In this document: positions 19,110-26,759 of the stretch, piece after piece
Position numbering within the stretch: position 1 is the stretch's first letter
Layout: every line of letters begins with the position of its first letter
DNA from: Actinomycetota bacterium
GTDB taxonomy: Bacteria; Actinomycetota; Actinomycetes; Streptosporangiales; Streptosporangiaceae
DNA: 40,924 nucleotides
Reading direction: 5' to 3'
Assembly (NCBI GenBank): GCA_027314595.1
Contig: DAHVAN010000027.1
Location: 1 to 40,924, forward strand
The notes under the pieces: generated by a model
Databases searched by the model: none
Seen by the model: the letters and a program-made list of their open reading frames with translations, nothing else
What the model was told of the DNA's origin: nothing
Translations under genes and position numbers: made by a program

Positions 19110-21428
19110 ATGGCGCGCTGGAGCGAGAGCGCCTTCGACCAGTACCTGCCGGCCGAGTTCGTGCTTCGCCAGGCGGAAATAGGCGTCATCGTCACTGACC
19201 GGCGGGGCTGCGTGCGGTTCGCGAACGAATACCTGGCCAGGCTGCTGCGGCTGCCCGAAGACGCTCCCCGGCTCGCGGGACGGCAGATGCACGCGCTCGG
19301 CTTCATCCCCGACGGGGATCTGGCGAAGGCCGAGGAACTGTCCCGCCAGGTGCTGAGCGGCAGGGCCTGGGAAGGCACGTTCACCGGCACACGCGCCGAC
19401 GGCAGCATGGTGTTCGTCCGGGTGCTCGCCGCCCCGTTCCGGCATCCGTCCGGTGACATCGACGGCATGACGGTCATGGTCACCGAGGCGCGACGCCGCG
19501 ACGCCCAGCGCGAGCAGGACCGGCTCCGGCTGCTCGAGCGCATCGGCGAGCGGCTCGCGGGGTCGCTGGAACTCGACACCACGCTGCGCCATGTCGCGCA
19601 GATCCTCGTTCCGCAGTTCGCCGACCACTGCTTCATCGACCTGTTCAGCGGCGACAAGCTGGTCAGGCGAGTGCAGACGCACGCCGGCGGCTGGGAGCCG
19701 CCGCCCGGAACCTGGGCGCGCGTGGGCGAGCCCATCCACTACCCGCCCGGCCACTTCATGCAGCAGGCCATGGCGCGGCTCGAGACCATCGTCGTTCCCG
19801 ACCTGCACGCCGAGTACTACCCGGCGCCGAGCGAAGAGTCCATGTCGGCTGCCGACCAGGCCGGGCTGACCTCGGTGCTCGCCTCCCCGCTCTACGCCCG
19901 CGGCCAGCTGCTCGGCGTGATGGCGCTGGCCCTGTCCAGGCTCACCGACCGCCGCGACCCGCACTACGACCTGTCCGACGGCGACATGATCGGCGCTATC
20001 GCGAGCCGGGTGGCCGTCGCCATCGACAACGCCATGCTGTTCGAGGCCGAGCGGCAGACCGCTCTCGCCTTCCAGCAGAGCCTGCTGCCCCAGCAGGTAC
20101 CCAAGCTCGACGGGCTCGAGGTCGCGTTCCGCTACGTGCCCGCCAAGCCGCTCGAGACGCAGGGGCAGGGAATCCAGACGCAGGTCGGCGGGGACTGGTA
20201 CGACATCATCCCGCTCGCGGCGGGCCGGGTCGGCATGGTCATCGGCGACGTCGAGGGCCGCGGGCCCCGTGCCGCGGCCACCATGGGCCAGCTTCGCGCC
20301 GCGCTGCGCGCGTACGCGCAGGACGAGAAGGCGCCCGCCGACATCATGCGCAAGCTGGACGAGTGGGTCCGGTCCACCGCCCCGGCGGGAGCCGGCGGCG
20401 ACCCGCCCACGGTCAGCTGCATCTACCTCATCTACGACGCGTGGTCGCGGGAGCTGACGTTCGCCAACGCCGGGCACGCCGCGCCCCTGATGGCCTACGG
20501 CGGAGCCGTGCGCCCGCTGGAGGTCCGGCACAAGGGCGTCCTGCTCGGCGTGCGGGGCCGCGGCATCCGCGGGCTGCCGACCTACAAGGAACAGACGCTC
20601 ACGCTGCCGCCCGGCGCCGCTCTCGTGCTGTACACCGACGGGCTCACCGACCGGCGGACCAGGGCGGACGGTTCCGGCCACTACACCGAAGCCGAGGCGG
20701 TCGGCATGCTGCGCGAGGCGATACGCGCCGCGGGCGGCGACAGCTCAGGGCGCTGCGTCCCCGAGACGGGTGTCGCGAGCGCGCTCGCGCTGGCGGCGGA
20801 GAACGCGGTTCCCGGGGACATCGACGACGACATGGCGATCCTCGTGCTCCGCTCCTCGCCCGAGGACCTCGCCTTCATTGAACGCACGTTTCCCGCCGAG
20901 CCGGTCATGGTGCCGGAGGCGCGCCGTGCCGCCGCCGCGACGTTCGCCTCCTGGAAGATGGATCAGGACCAGGCGGAACTCGCCTGCCTGCTCGTCTCTG
21001 AGATGGTGACCAACGCGGTGCTGCACGCCGCCGTGACGCCGGCTCCTGCGGGCCGCAGGTTCGAGATCGAGGTCGAACAGCCGGTCCCCGTCGCCGCTCC
21101 CGTCCCCGGCGTGGCGCCGAGCGCCCGGCCCACGGCCGCGGCGGCCATCGCCGGCCAGGCTTGGGACGAGGCGGCCCCCGCCGGCCAGGCGCCGCCGCAC
21201 CGGCCCCGTGAGTTCGTGATGCGCCTGCGGCGCGGCGCGGAGGTCGTGTGGGTCGAGGTCTTCGACCCGGACCTGCGACTGCCCAGGCTGCGTTCCGCGA
21301 GGGCGACCGACGAGGGCGGCCGCGGCCTCTACCTGGTCGAGCAGCTGGCCACCCGCTGGGGGTCACGCCCTACCGCGGAGGGCAAGGCGGTCTGGTTCGA
21401 GATCCCGCTCGACGGTAAGGGCGGCTGA
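19110..21428 (+). CDS. PAS-GAF-SpoIIE phosphatase with C-terminal HATPase domain
   Basis: A 772-aa cytoplasmic signalling protein. Domains in order: PAS (about 15-130, EIGVIVTDRRGCVRFANEYLA), GAF (about 150-310), PP2C-type SpoIIE phosphatase (about 330-545: QVGGDWYDI, VIGDVEGRGPRAA, ANAGHAAPLM, VLYTDGLTD, DIDDDMAIL, with metal-binding aspartates) and an anti-sigma-type HATPase (about 580-770). The last has the N box SEMVTNAVLHA and the G box DEGGRGLYLVEQLA, interrupted by a Pro/Ala-rich insertion. Phosphatase and kinase-like ATPase in one chain suggest RsbU/RsbW-like control of an anti-anti-sigma partner, none of which is nearby. ATG 19110 has GGAG at 7-nt spacing; GTG 19104 is in frame but too close to it. 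Confidence 0.93.
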   Translation: MARWSESAFDQYLPAEFVLRQAEIGVIVTDRRGCVRFANEYLARLLRLPEDAPRLAGRQMHALGFIPDGDLAKAEELSRQVLSGRAWEGTFTGTRADGSMVFVRVLAAPFRHPSGDIDGMTVMVTEARRRDAQREQDRLRLLERIGERLAGSLELDTTLRHVAQILVPQFADHCFIDLFSGDKLVRRVQTHAGGWEPPPGTWARVGEPIHYPPGHFMQQAMARLETIVVPDLHAEYYPAPSEESMSAADQAGLTSVLASPLYARGQLLGVMALALSRLTDRRDPHYDLSDGDMIGAIASRVAVAIDNAMLFEAERQTALAFQQSLLPQQVPKLDGLEVAFRYVPAKPLETQGQGIQTQVGGDWYDIIPLAAGRVGMVIGDVEGRGPRAAATMGQLRAALRAYAQDEKAPADIMRKLDEWVRSTAPAGAGGDPPTVSCIYLIYDAWSRELTFANAGHAAPLMAYGGAVRPLEVRHKGVLLGVRGRGIRGLPTYKEQTLTLPPGAALVLYTDGLTDRRTRADGSGHYTEAEAVGMLREAIRAAGGDSSGRCVPETGVASALALAAENAVPGDIDDDMAILVLRSSPEDLAFIERTFPAEPVMVPEARRAAAATFASWKMDQDQAELACLLVSEMVTNAVLHAAVTPAPAGRRFEIEVEQPVPVAAPVPGVAPSARPTAAAAIAGQAWDEAAPAGQAPPHRPREFVMRLRRGAEVVWVEVFDPDLRLPRLRSARATDEGGRGLYLVEQLATRWGSRPTAEGKAVWFEIPLDGKGG

Positions 21429-21443
21429 GCCGCGCGTGCGCCG

Positions 21444-21617
21444 TCAGTGCTTGAACTGGGTCGTCCCGTAAGCGATCGACATGATCACCGCGAAGACGAC
21501 GACGATCGTCAGCCAGGTCTTGCCGTTCACCGCCAGGCCCATGCGGCGGCGGAGGCGGGTGAACAGCCACGCGACGCCCAGGCCGATGAACACCAGCAGG
21601 ATCAGTCCGCTGTACAT
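21444..21617 (-). CDS. Small two-helix membrane protein (57 aa)
   Basis: ATG 21617 follows GGGAGGCGGGT, a strong Shine-Dalgarno sequence, and opens 57 aa ending TTQFKH. Two hydrophobic helices (YSGLILLVFIGLGVAWLF and WLTIVVVFAVIMSIAYG) flank a basic loop (TRLRRRMGLAVNGK), the positive-inside pattern of a hairpin membrane protein with the loop in the cytoplasm. I do not recognise the family. It lies between the convergent phosphatase end and the orphan DNA-binding gene, and shares the strand of the latter. Confidence 0.8.
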   Translation of the reverse strand: MYSGLILLVFIGLGVAWLFTRLRRRMGLAVNGKTWLTIVVVFAVIMSIAYGTTQFKH

Positions 21618-21674
21618 ACCCGCCTCCCGCGTCCGCCGATGGCGCTGCCGGTGTGCGATCCGTCTTATCCGAGA

Positions 21675-22061
21675 TTACGGCAAGCCGGCCGATTCGTCGC
21701 GCCACGGCGCGTACGAGGGCGCCGACGACGTGCCGCCAGGCGGCGCCGTCGCCTCGGCCCGCAGCGTGTACCCGGCGCCGCGCCTGGTGTGGATGAGCCG
21801 CGGGCCCAGCGCTTCGAGCTTGCGGCGCAGGTAGCTGACGTACGTCTCGATGATCTGCGACTGGCAGGCCCGGTTCCAGCCCCACACGTTCTCCAGGAGC
21901 TGGGTCCTGCTGAGCACCCGGCCCTGGTTGCGCATCAGGCAGGCGAGCAGCCGGAACTCGGTGGGAGACAGGCCGACCTCCCGGCCGGCCCGGTGCACGG
22001 TCCACCGTTCCTCGTCGAGCACGAGGTCGCCGGCGCGCAGCACGGAGCCCGCGGGCGGCAC
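21675..22061 (-). CDS. Orphan OmpR/PhoB-type winged-helix DNA-binding protein
   Basis: About 128 aa from GTG 22061 (GTG 22043 is an alternative; neither has a good Shine-Dalgarno sequence). The whole protein is one Trans_Reg_C domain: LRAGDLVLDEERWTVHRAG, LSPTEFRLLACLMRNQGRVLSR, LLENVWGW, IIETYVSYLRRKLEALGPRLI and HTRRGAGYTLRAE. There is no receiver domain; the frame stays open upstream, but that translation is a shadow of the secreted-protein gene and has no start codon close by. It lies 38 nt after the stop of that gene, in a different frame, so reinitiation or a frameshift could supply translation. It is probably a phosphorylation-independent regulator, or the remnant of a response regulator. 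Confidence 0.75.
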   Translation of the reverse strand: MPPAGSVLRAGDLVLDEERWTVHRAGREVGLSPTEFRLLACLMRNQGRVLSRTQLLENVWGWNRACQSQIIETYVSYLRRKLEALGPRLIHTRRGAGYTLRAEATAPPGGTSSAPSYAPWRDESAGLP

Positions 22062-22099
22062 CGGGCCGCCCGCGGGCCGTAGCCGCGAGTCGCTGGCCG

Positions 22100-23068
22100 T
22101 CAGCTGTGCGTTCCCCAGGACGTCGCCGAGGTTCCCGGCACGGCGGGATTCACGGCCCGCATACCGGGCGCGAACGGCGTCCCGTTCACCGGCGCGGCGG
22201 TGACGGCCGGCGTCGGCGTGAGCGAGGCGGAGAACAGCACCAGCTTCGCGATCAGGAAGCCGTGGACTCGGACGCCGGCGATGAACACCAGGTCGCCCCG
22301 GGCGACGCCGCTGGTGGCGGTGAAGACCGGCTGGGTGGCCGTGGCCGTCGGGGTGACTGCCGCCACCGGCGTCACCGGCATGATCGCGGTCGTGACCGGC
22401 TGGGTTACCGTCGCCGTGGTGCTCGTGATCGTGATCGTGACGACCGCGGTCCCGGTGTCCACCGTGACCGTGGCCGGCCTGGCGGCCGGGGCGGCCATCT
22501 GGTTCGCGACGGCCGTGCTGCCCGCCATGACCGCCGCGGCCGGCGCCATGTTCTGGTTCACCATGGCCTGGACGGAGGCCGTGTCGTCGCCGGTCATCGC
22601 GGTCATGCCGGCCGGGCTGGCGGACACGTTCAGGAACTTCGTGCCACCGGTCAGCCACCACAGGTGCAGCCCGCCGCCGGCGGACCTGACGAGCAGGAAT
22701 CTCCTGGTCGCCAGCTCCACGACGCCGCGCTGGGCCGCGTACAGCGTGTGGTGGCGCCAGACCTGGCTGAACGTGCGCATCGGCACCATCTGGGCCAGTA
22801 TGCTGAGCGATCGCTGCCGCGAGTCCCGCCAGTTCCGCGAGTCGGCCCAGGTGCCGATCGCCGAGCTCAGCGCCGCCTGCTCGCTGATGCGGTGGTGGAA
22901 GTTCATGATGAATCCGGCTGTCTGCTCCGAGGTCGTCGCCGGGCCGTGGTTGCCGGCGGCGACCGTCGCCACGCCCACCGCCCCGCCCCCTACCAGCACC
23001 GCGGCGGCGATGCCCAGTCGTCCCTTCATGCTGGCCTGGCGGTTGCGGCGCCTGTTGCGGCCTATCAT
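22100..23068 (-). CDS. Membrane-anchored or secreted Thr/Ala/Val-rich protein, unrecognised
   Basis: A 322-aa protein. ATG 23068 has an excellent AAGGAGG. A basic start (MIGRNRRRNRQASMKGR) precedes one hydrophobic helix (about 17-38), so it is exported or anchored with an outside C-terminus. Residues about 45-160 form a non-repetitive region (RISEQAALSSAIGTWADSRN, SQVWRHHTLYAAQRGVVELA, RRFLLVRSAGGGLHLWWLTG) that looks like a folded domain. Then comes a Thr/Val/Ala low-complexity stretch with many TVT and TPT steps, then GVARGDLVFIAGVRVHGFLIAKLVLF. I do not recognise any domain. It precedes the orphan winged-helix gene. The 280 bp upstream, to argS, holds no gene, only a short GCCGTC-TGT-GACGGC hairpin at 23290-23304 that may end argS. 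Confidence 0.75.
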   Translation of the reverse strand: MIGRNRRRNRQASMKGRLGIAAAVLVGGGAVGVATVAAGNHGPATTSEQTAGFIMNFHHRISEQAALSSAIGTWADSRNWRDSRQRSLSILAQMVPMRTFSQVWRHHTLYAAQRGVVELATRRFLLVRSAGGGLHLWWLTGGTKFLNVSASPAGMTAMTGDDTASVQAMVNQNMAPAAAVMAGSTAVANQMAAPAARPATVTVDTGTAVVTITITSTTATVTQPVTTAIMPVTPVAAVTPTATATQPVFTATSGVARGDLVFIAGVRVHGFLIAKLVLFSASLTPTPAVTAAPVNGTPFAPGMRAVNPAVPGTSATSWGTHS

Positions 23069-23348
23069 CGATTCCTCCTTCCGTGGCCGCCGCGCCCGCC
23101 ACGCGCGCCACCGAATGTCTGGTCGGGCCAGTGTGCTTCCGGTTTGCCAATGGACTGCCCGTTGGTATCCATGGCTCAGAGACTGCCGTCGCTCCGGCTG
23201 GGCCTGCACGCGTTCTGAGCGCACGTAAGCAGTACGTTCGCGGCCTCACATGGTGCGGGACAAGGGCGCGATCATCCCGAACGGACCGTGCCGTCTGTGA
23301 CGGCGGCAGCGGGTGCCGCGCTGAGGTTTGATGACGTCGCGGTTACGG

Positions 23349-25085
23349 CTACATCCGGTCAGGGACCGGAACGCCCAGCAGGCCGAGCCCCGCTGTCAGC
23401 ACGCGCAGCGTGGCGGCGCACAGCGCGAGCCTGGCGTTCCTTGTGGCCTCGTCGTCCGCCTTGAGGACCGGGCACTGCTCGTAGAACGCGGTGAACAGGC
23501 TCGCGACCTCGAAGACGTAGCCGCACAGCCGGTGCGGTTCGGCGCTCCGCGTGACCCCGGCGATGACCGCGCCGAATCCGAGCAGCTTCAGCGCGAGTTC
23601 CCGTTCGGCGGGCGCGGCCACCCCCACCGGGCCGCGGACATCGGTCTGCGCGATGCCCGCCTTCCTGAAGATGGACCGGATCCTGGTGGTCGCGTATTGC
23701 AGGTACGGCCCGGTGTTGCCGCGGAAGGAGATCATCCGGTCCCAGTCGAAGATGTACGCGCTGTCCCGGGCGGTGGACAGGTCGGCGTACTTGATCGCGC
23801 CGATCCCCACGTCCTCGGCGATCTCGTCCCTCGCCGCGGCGTCCAGCCCCTCGATCTGGCTGAGTATGGCGCCGGCCCGCTCGATTCCCTCGGCGAGCAG
23901 CGCGCTGAGCTTGACGGTGTCGCCTTCCCTGGTGCGCAGCCGGTTCCCGTCGGTACCCTGCACCATGCCGATCTGCGCGTGCTCGAAGCAGGCGTCGCCG
24001 GCCAGCCAGCCTGCCTGCCTGGCCACCGCGAAGACCATACGGAAGTGCAGCGCCTGCTCGGATCCGACCACGTAGATCGCGCGGTCGCAGTTGACCTTGT
24101 CTACCCGGTACCGGACCGTCGCCAGGTCTGTCGTGGAGTAGTTGTAGCCCCCGTCGCTCTTGCGGATGATGACGGGCAGCGGAGCGCCGTCCCGGCCGGT
24201 GAAGCCCGGCGGGAACACGCACAGCGCGCCGTCGCTCTGCACCGCGAGCCCCTTGGCGATCAGGTCGTCCGCGACGCCGCCGAGCATGTCGTTGTAGAAC
24301 GACTCGCCGCGGATGTCGTCGTCGGTGAGCGTGACCCGCAGCAGCGCGTAGATGTCACGCAGGTACTGCCTGGACAGCTCCATGAGTTCTGCCCACAGCC
24401 GCTGCGTGCCGGGGTCGTCGCCGGACTGGAGCTTGACGACCCGTTCCCTGGCCCGGTCCGCGAACTCCGGGTCGGAGTCGAACCTGACCCGCGCGGACTG
24501 GTAGAAGGCATTCGGGTCGGTGCGCAGCAGCTGTGCCTGCGGGGCGTCCTCGCCCACGTCGAACAGGTACTCGATCAGCATCCCGAACTGGGTGCCCCAG
24601 TCCCCGACGTGGTTGTCCCTGATGACGTGGTGGCCGGCGAACTCGGTCACCCGGGCGATGGCATCCCCCACGATCGTGGTGCGAAGGTGCCCGACATGCA
24701 TCTCCTTGGCGATGTTCGGCGAGGAGTATTCGACGATGACGGTGCGCGGCGCGTCCGGCAGCGGCGTCCCGAGCCTGGGGTCTTCGAGCAGGGCGCTGGT
24801 CGCGCCGGCGATCCAGTCCTCGCGCAGCGTGAAGTTGACGAAGCCGGGCCCCGTGACGGCCGGCGTGTCGCAGATGTCATCGACGTCCAGGTGGCCGACC
24901 ATCTCGGTGGCCACGTCGCGCGGCGTCTTGCCTAGCCTCTTGGCCAGCGGGAGCGCGGCGTTGGACTGGAAATCCGCGAACGATGACGGGCGGATCAGCG
25001 GGTCGGCGCTCGCGTAGTCCGCGCCGAAAGCCGCGCCGAGCGCGTCGCGCACCCGAGCGCCGAGGACCTGCTGGGGATCTGCCAT
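23349..25085 (-). CDS. argS: Arginyl-tRNA synthetase
   Basis: A 578-aa class I synthetase. An N-terminal Add1-like domain precedes the HIGH motif as HVGHLR (in PNIAKEMHVGHLRTTIVGD). The KMSKS site has the ArgS-typical degenerate form (GNRLRTREGDTVKL). The C-terminal anticodon-binding helical domain ends with the family terminus VPVPDRM. ATG 25085 has TAGGCT exactly 6 nt upstream and no Shine-Dalgarno sequence, implying a leaderless message even though plsX ends only 30 bp upstream on the same strand. A short hairpin lies 45-59 nt after the stop. Confidence 0.96.
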   Translation of the reverse strand: MADPQQVLGARVRDALGAAFGADYASADPLIRPSSFADFQSNAALPLAKRLGKTPRDVATEMVGHLDVDDICDTPAVTGPGFVNFTLREDWIAGATSALLEDPRLGTPLPDAPRTVIVEYSSPNIAKEMHVGHLRTTIVGDAIARVTEFAGHHVIRDNHVGDWGTQFGMLIEYLFDVGEDAPQAQLLRTDPNAFYQSARVRFDSDPEFADRARERVVKLQSGDDPGTQRLWAELMELSRQYLRDIYALLRVTLTDDDIRGESFYNDMLGGVADDLIAKGLAVQSDGALCVFPPGFTGRDGAPLPVIIRKSDGGYNYSTTDLATVRYRVDKVNCDRAIYVVGSEQALHFRMVFAVARQAGWLAGDACFEHAQIGMVQGTDGNRLRTREGDTVKLSALLAEGIERAGAILSQIEGLDAAARDEIAEDVGIGAIKYADLSTARDSAYIFDWDRMISFRGNTGPYLQYATTRIRSIFRKAGIAQTDVRGPVGVAAPAERELALKLLGFGAVIAGVTRSAEPHRLCGYVFEVASLFTAFYEQCPVLKADDEATRNARLALCAATLRVLTAGLGLLGVPVPDRM

Positions 25086-25091
25086 GCCACA

Positions 25092-25097
25092 AGCCTA
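25092..25097 (-). promoter_or_regulatory. -10 hexamer TAGGCT for leaderless argS
   Basis: On the minus strand TAGGCT, 6 nt, then ATG 25085. It lies in the 30-bp gap after plsX, so argS may have its own promoter independent of plsX. Confidence 0.6.
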
Positions 25098-25115
25098 TCC
25101 ACCCCGGCGCGAGCG

Positions 25116-26297
25116 CTACCGGTCACGCTCGCGTTCGCGGTCACGCTCGCGTTCGCGGCGCAGGAAGTGCGGTGCCCGCCGCTCTGCGGCGACGCCGATC
25201 CGCTCCCTGATCTTGTCCGTGATGTCCCCGCGGGCCAGGCTGGCCGCCAGAGCGCACGCGGAGCTTACGGCGTGCGCCGTAGACGCCCCGTGCGCGATCA
25301 CGACGGTCCCGCCGAGCCCGAGCAGCGCGGCGCCGCCGTAGGTCTCCGCGTCGAGCCGGCTGCTCAGTTCACGCAGCCCGCGGCGCTGGAGCAGCGCGCC
25401 GACCCGCGCGGCACGCGTACCCGTCAAAGCCGAGCGCAGCTCGGCGGCCGCGAAACGTATCGACCCTTCGAGGGTTTTCAGCGCGACATTGCCGGTGAAC
25501 CCGTCGGTGACGATCACGTCGACCGCGCCGGCCATCAGGTCGCCGCCCTCGACGTTGCCGGCGAAGCTGAGCGGCAGCGCGCCGTGCTGTGGCTCGGCGG
25601 CGAGCAGTTCGTGTGCCCGCCGGGTCAGCATGTTGCCCTTGCCGGGCTCGGCGCCGATGGTGAGCAGGCCCACCTTCGGCGTCGCGATGCCGAGCGCGAT
25701 CTGCGCGTACGCCACCCCTAGCTGCCCGAACTGCACCAGCATCTCCGGCTTCGGGTCGGCGGTGGCGCCGGCGTCGATGAGCACCGTATGGCTCGGGTGC
25801 GTGGGCAGCACGACGGCCAGCCCAGGGCGCGGCACCGCGGGCAGCGGCAGCAGGCGCTGCCTCGCGCTCGCCACGATCGCGCCCGTCGACCCGGCGGAGA
25901 CGACCGCGGCGGCCTGTCCGCGCCTGACAAGCTGGCAGGCGACGGCGATGCTTGACCGGGGCCGCCGGAAGCCGGCCAGCGCGCCCTCGTCCATTCCGAC
26001 GACGTCCTCGGCGGGCACCACGCGCAGTTCCGCGCCGGCGCCGAGCTTGGCGATCACCGGCCGCAGCCGCGCGGGCGGCCCGGTGAGCAGGACGTTGATC
26101 CCGTGCTCGCGCTGAGCGGCGAGGGCGCCGGCGACGATCTCATCCGGGGCGTAGTCCCCGCCCATCGCGTCCACCGCGATCACCGGCTCGGCTGCTGGCC
26201 CGGCCGGCATGCCCCCTGGCACGGCAGGCGAATCGCTCGGTTGAGCCCCGGCCGGCGAGTTCGGGGCGTCGGCGCGGCCCGGCGGCACATGACTCAC
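25116..26297 (-). CDS. plsX: Phosphate acyltransferase PlsX
   Basis: A 393-aa peripheral membrane enzyme making acyl-phosphate from acyl-ACP at the start of phospholipid synthesis. Family motifs are IAVDAMGGDYAPDEIV, VSAGSTGA, RPGLAVVLPT, DAGATADPKP, SFAGNVEGGDL, VIVTDGFTGNVALKTLEG and YGGAALLGL. GTG 26297 follows GGGGAAG at good spacing but gives a 35-residue Pro/Ala-rich N-terminus before the fold; an internal ATG just before the fold is possible. The C-terminus ends in an unusual charged repeat from an 18-bp duplication. rpmF, fapR and acpP are not adjacent here. It is followed by argS. Confidence 0.93.
   Translation of the reverse strand: MSHVPPGRADAPNSPAGAQPSDSPAVPGGMPAGPAAEPVIAVDAMGGDYAPDEIVAGALAAQREHGINVLLTGPPARLRPVIAKLGAGAELRVVPAEDVVGMDEGALAGFRRPRSSIAVACQLVRRGQAAAVVSAGSTGAIVASARQRLLPLPAVPRPGLAVVLPTHPSHTVLIDAGATADPKPEMLVQFGQLGVAYAQIALGIATPKVGLLTIGAEPGKGNMLTRRAHELLAAEPQHGALPLSFAGNVEGGDLMAGAVDVIVTDGFTGNVALKTLEGSIRFAAAELRSALTGTRAARVGALLQRRGLRELSSRLDAETYGGAALLGLGGTVVIAHGASTAHAVSSACALAASLARGDITDKIRERIGVAAERRAPHFLRRERERDRERERDR
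25120..25155. repeat. 18-bp tandem duplication at the plsX 3' end
   Basis: Two exact adjacent copies of CGGTCACGCTCGCGTTCG (25120-25137 and 25138-25155). They encode the charged plsX tail, giving the Arg/Glu/Asp repeat RERERDRERERDR. Confidence 0.9.
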
Positions 26298-26759
26298 GTC
26301 TTCCCCGGGCCTCTCCTGTCCCCTGGGCCCAACTGCGACCACACGCGAACGGCTTGCGATGCCATTATCCCAAGTTGCGGCCGAGGCTATCGGTGGATCG
26401 CCACCGCACGCCAGCCCGCCCCGTCGGCCGGCGGCGGCGTGCGCTTCCTCGCCCCGGCCTCTGCCCGTGCGCTTCGCACATTTTCTGACGAGTTACCGGC
26501 TGGAAATATACCGATTATATAGGCGAAAGATACTTAACGTCCCTTTTCTGTGACCTGTGAGACGTCAGAGTAACGATTGGTAACGGCAGACATGGGAACT
26601 TGATGGAAGCCCGAAACGTAAACGTAACAAGAACTTGATCACCCGTAACTTCAGCTACGCGGGATGTGACAAGAAGGACTTTTTGGGCACTAGGGAGCGG
26701 ATGTCCCAGAGGACTTCCGCTGGCGGGCGAAGCTGGCCGGCGGATGGAGGGAGAAGCGG
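26298..26759 (+). promoter_or_regulatory. AT-rich regulatory region upstream of kamA with GTAAC repeats
   Basis: These 462 bases hold no gene. From about 26475 to 26660 the base composition drops sharply below the rest of the window. A TATATA -10-like hexamer lies about 26514-26519, with TTACCG 17 nt upstream. Four copies of GTAAC follow on the same strand (26570, 26580, 26624, 26645), the first pair as GTAACG-N4-GTAACG, plus AACGTAAACGTAAC at 26615-26628. The run from about 26570 to 26690 also contains several TTGAT and AACTT elements. I infer a promoter and regulator-binding region for kamA; plsX on the other strand could also use it. Confidence 0.5.

Noticed and set aside
19050..20681. A 543-aa minus-strand frame opposite the SpoIIE phosphatase, and similar long frames opposite argS (23328-24935) and metG (37438-39369)
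   Set aside because: All are shadows of recognised proteins with family motifs on the other strand.
23349..25085. ArgS appears to lack a KMSKS motif
   Set aside because: Many arginyl-tRNA synthetases have a degenerate KMSKS; GNRLRTREGDTVKL is the usual form, so this is not a defect.
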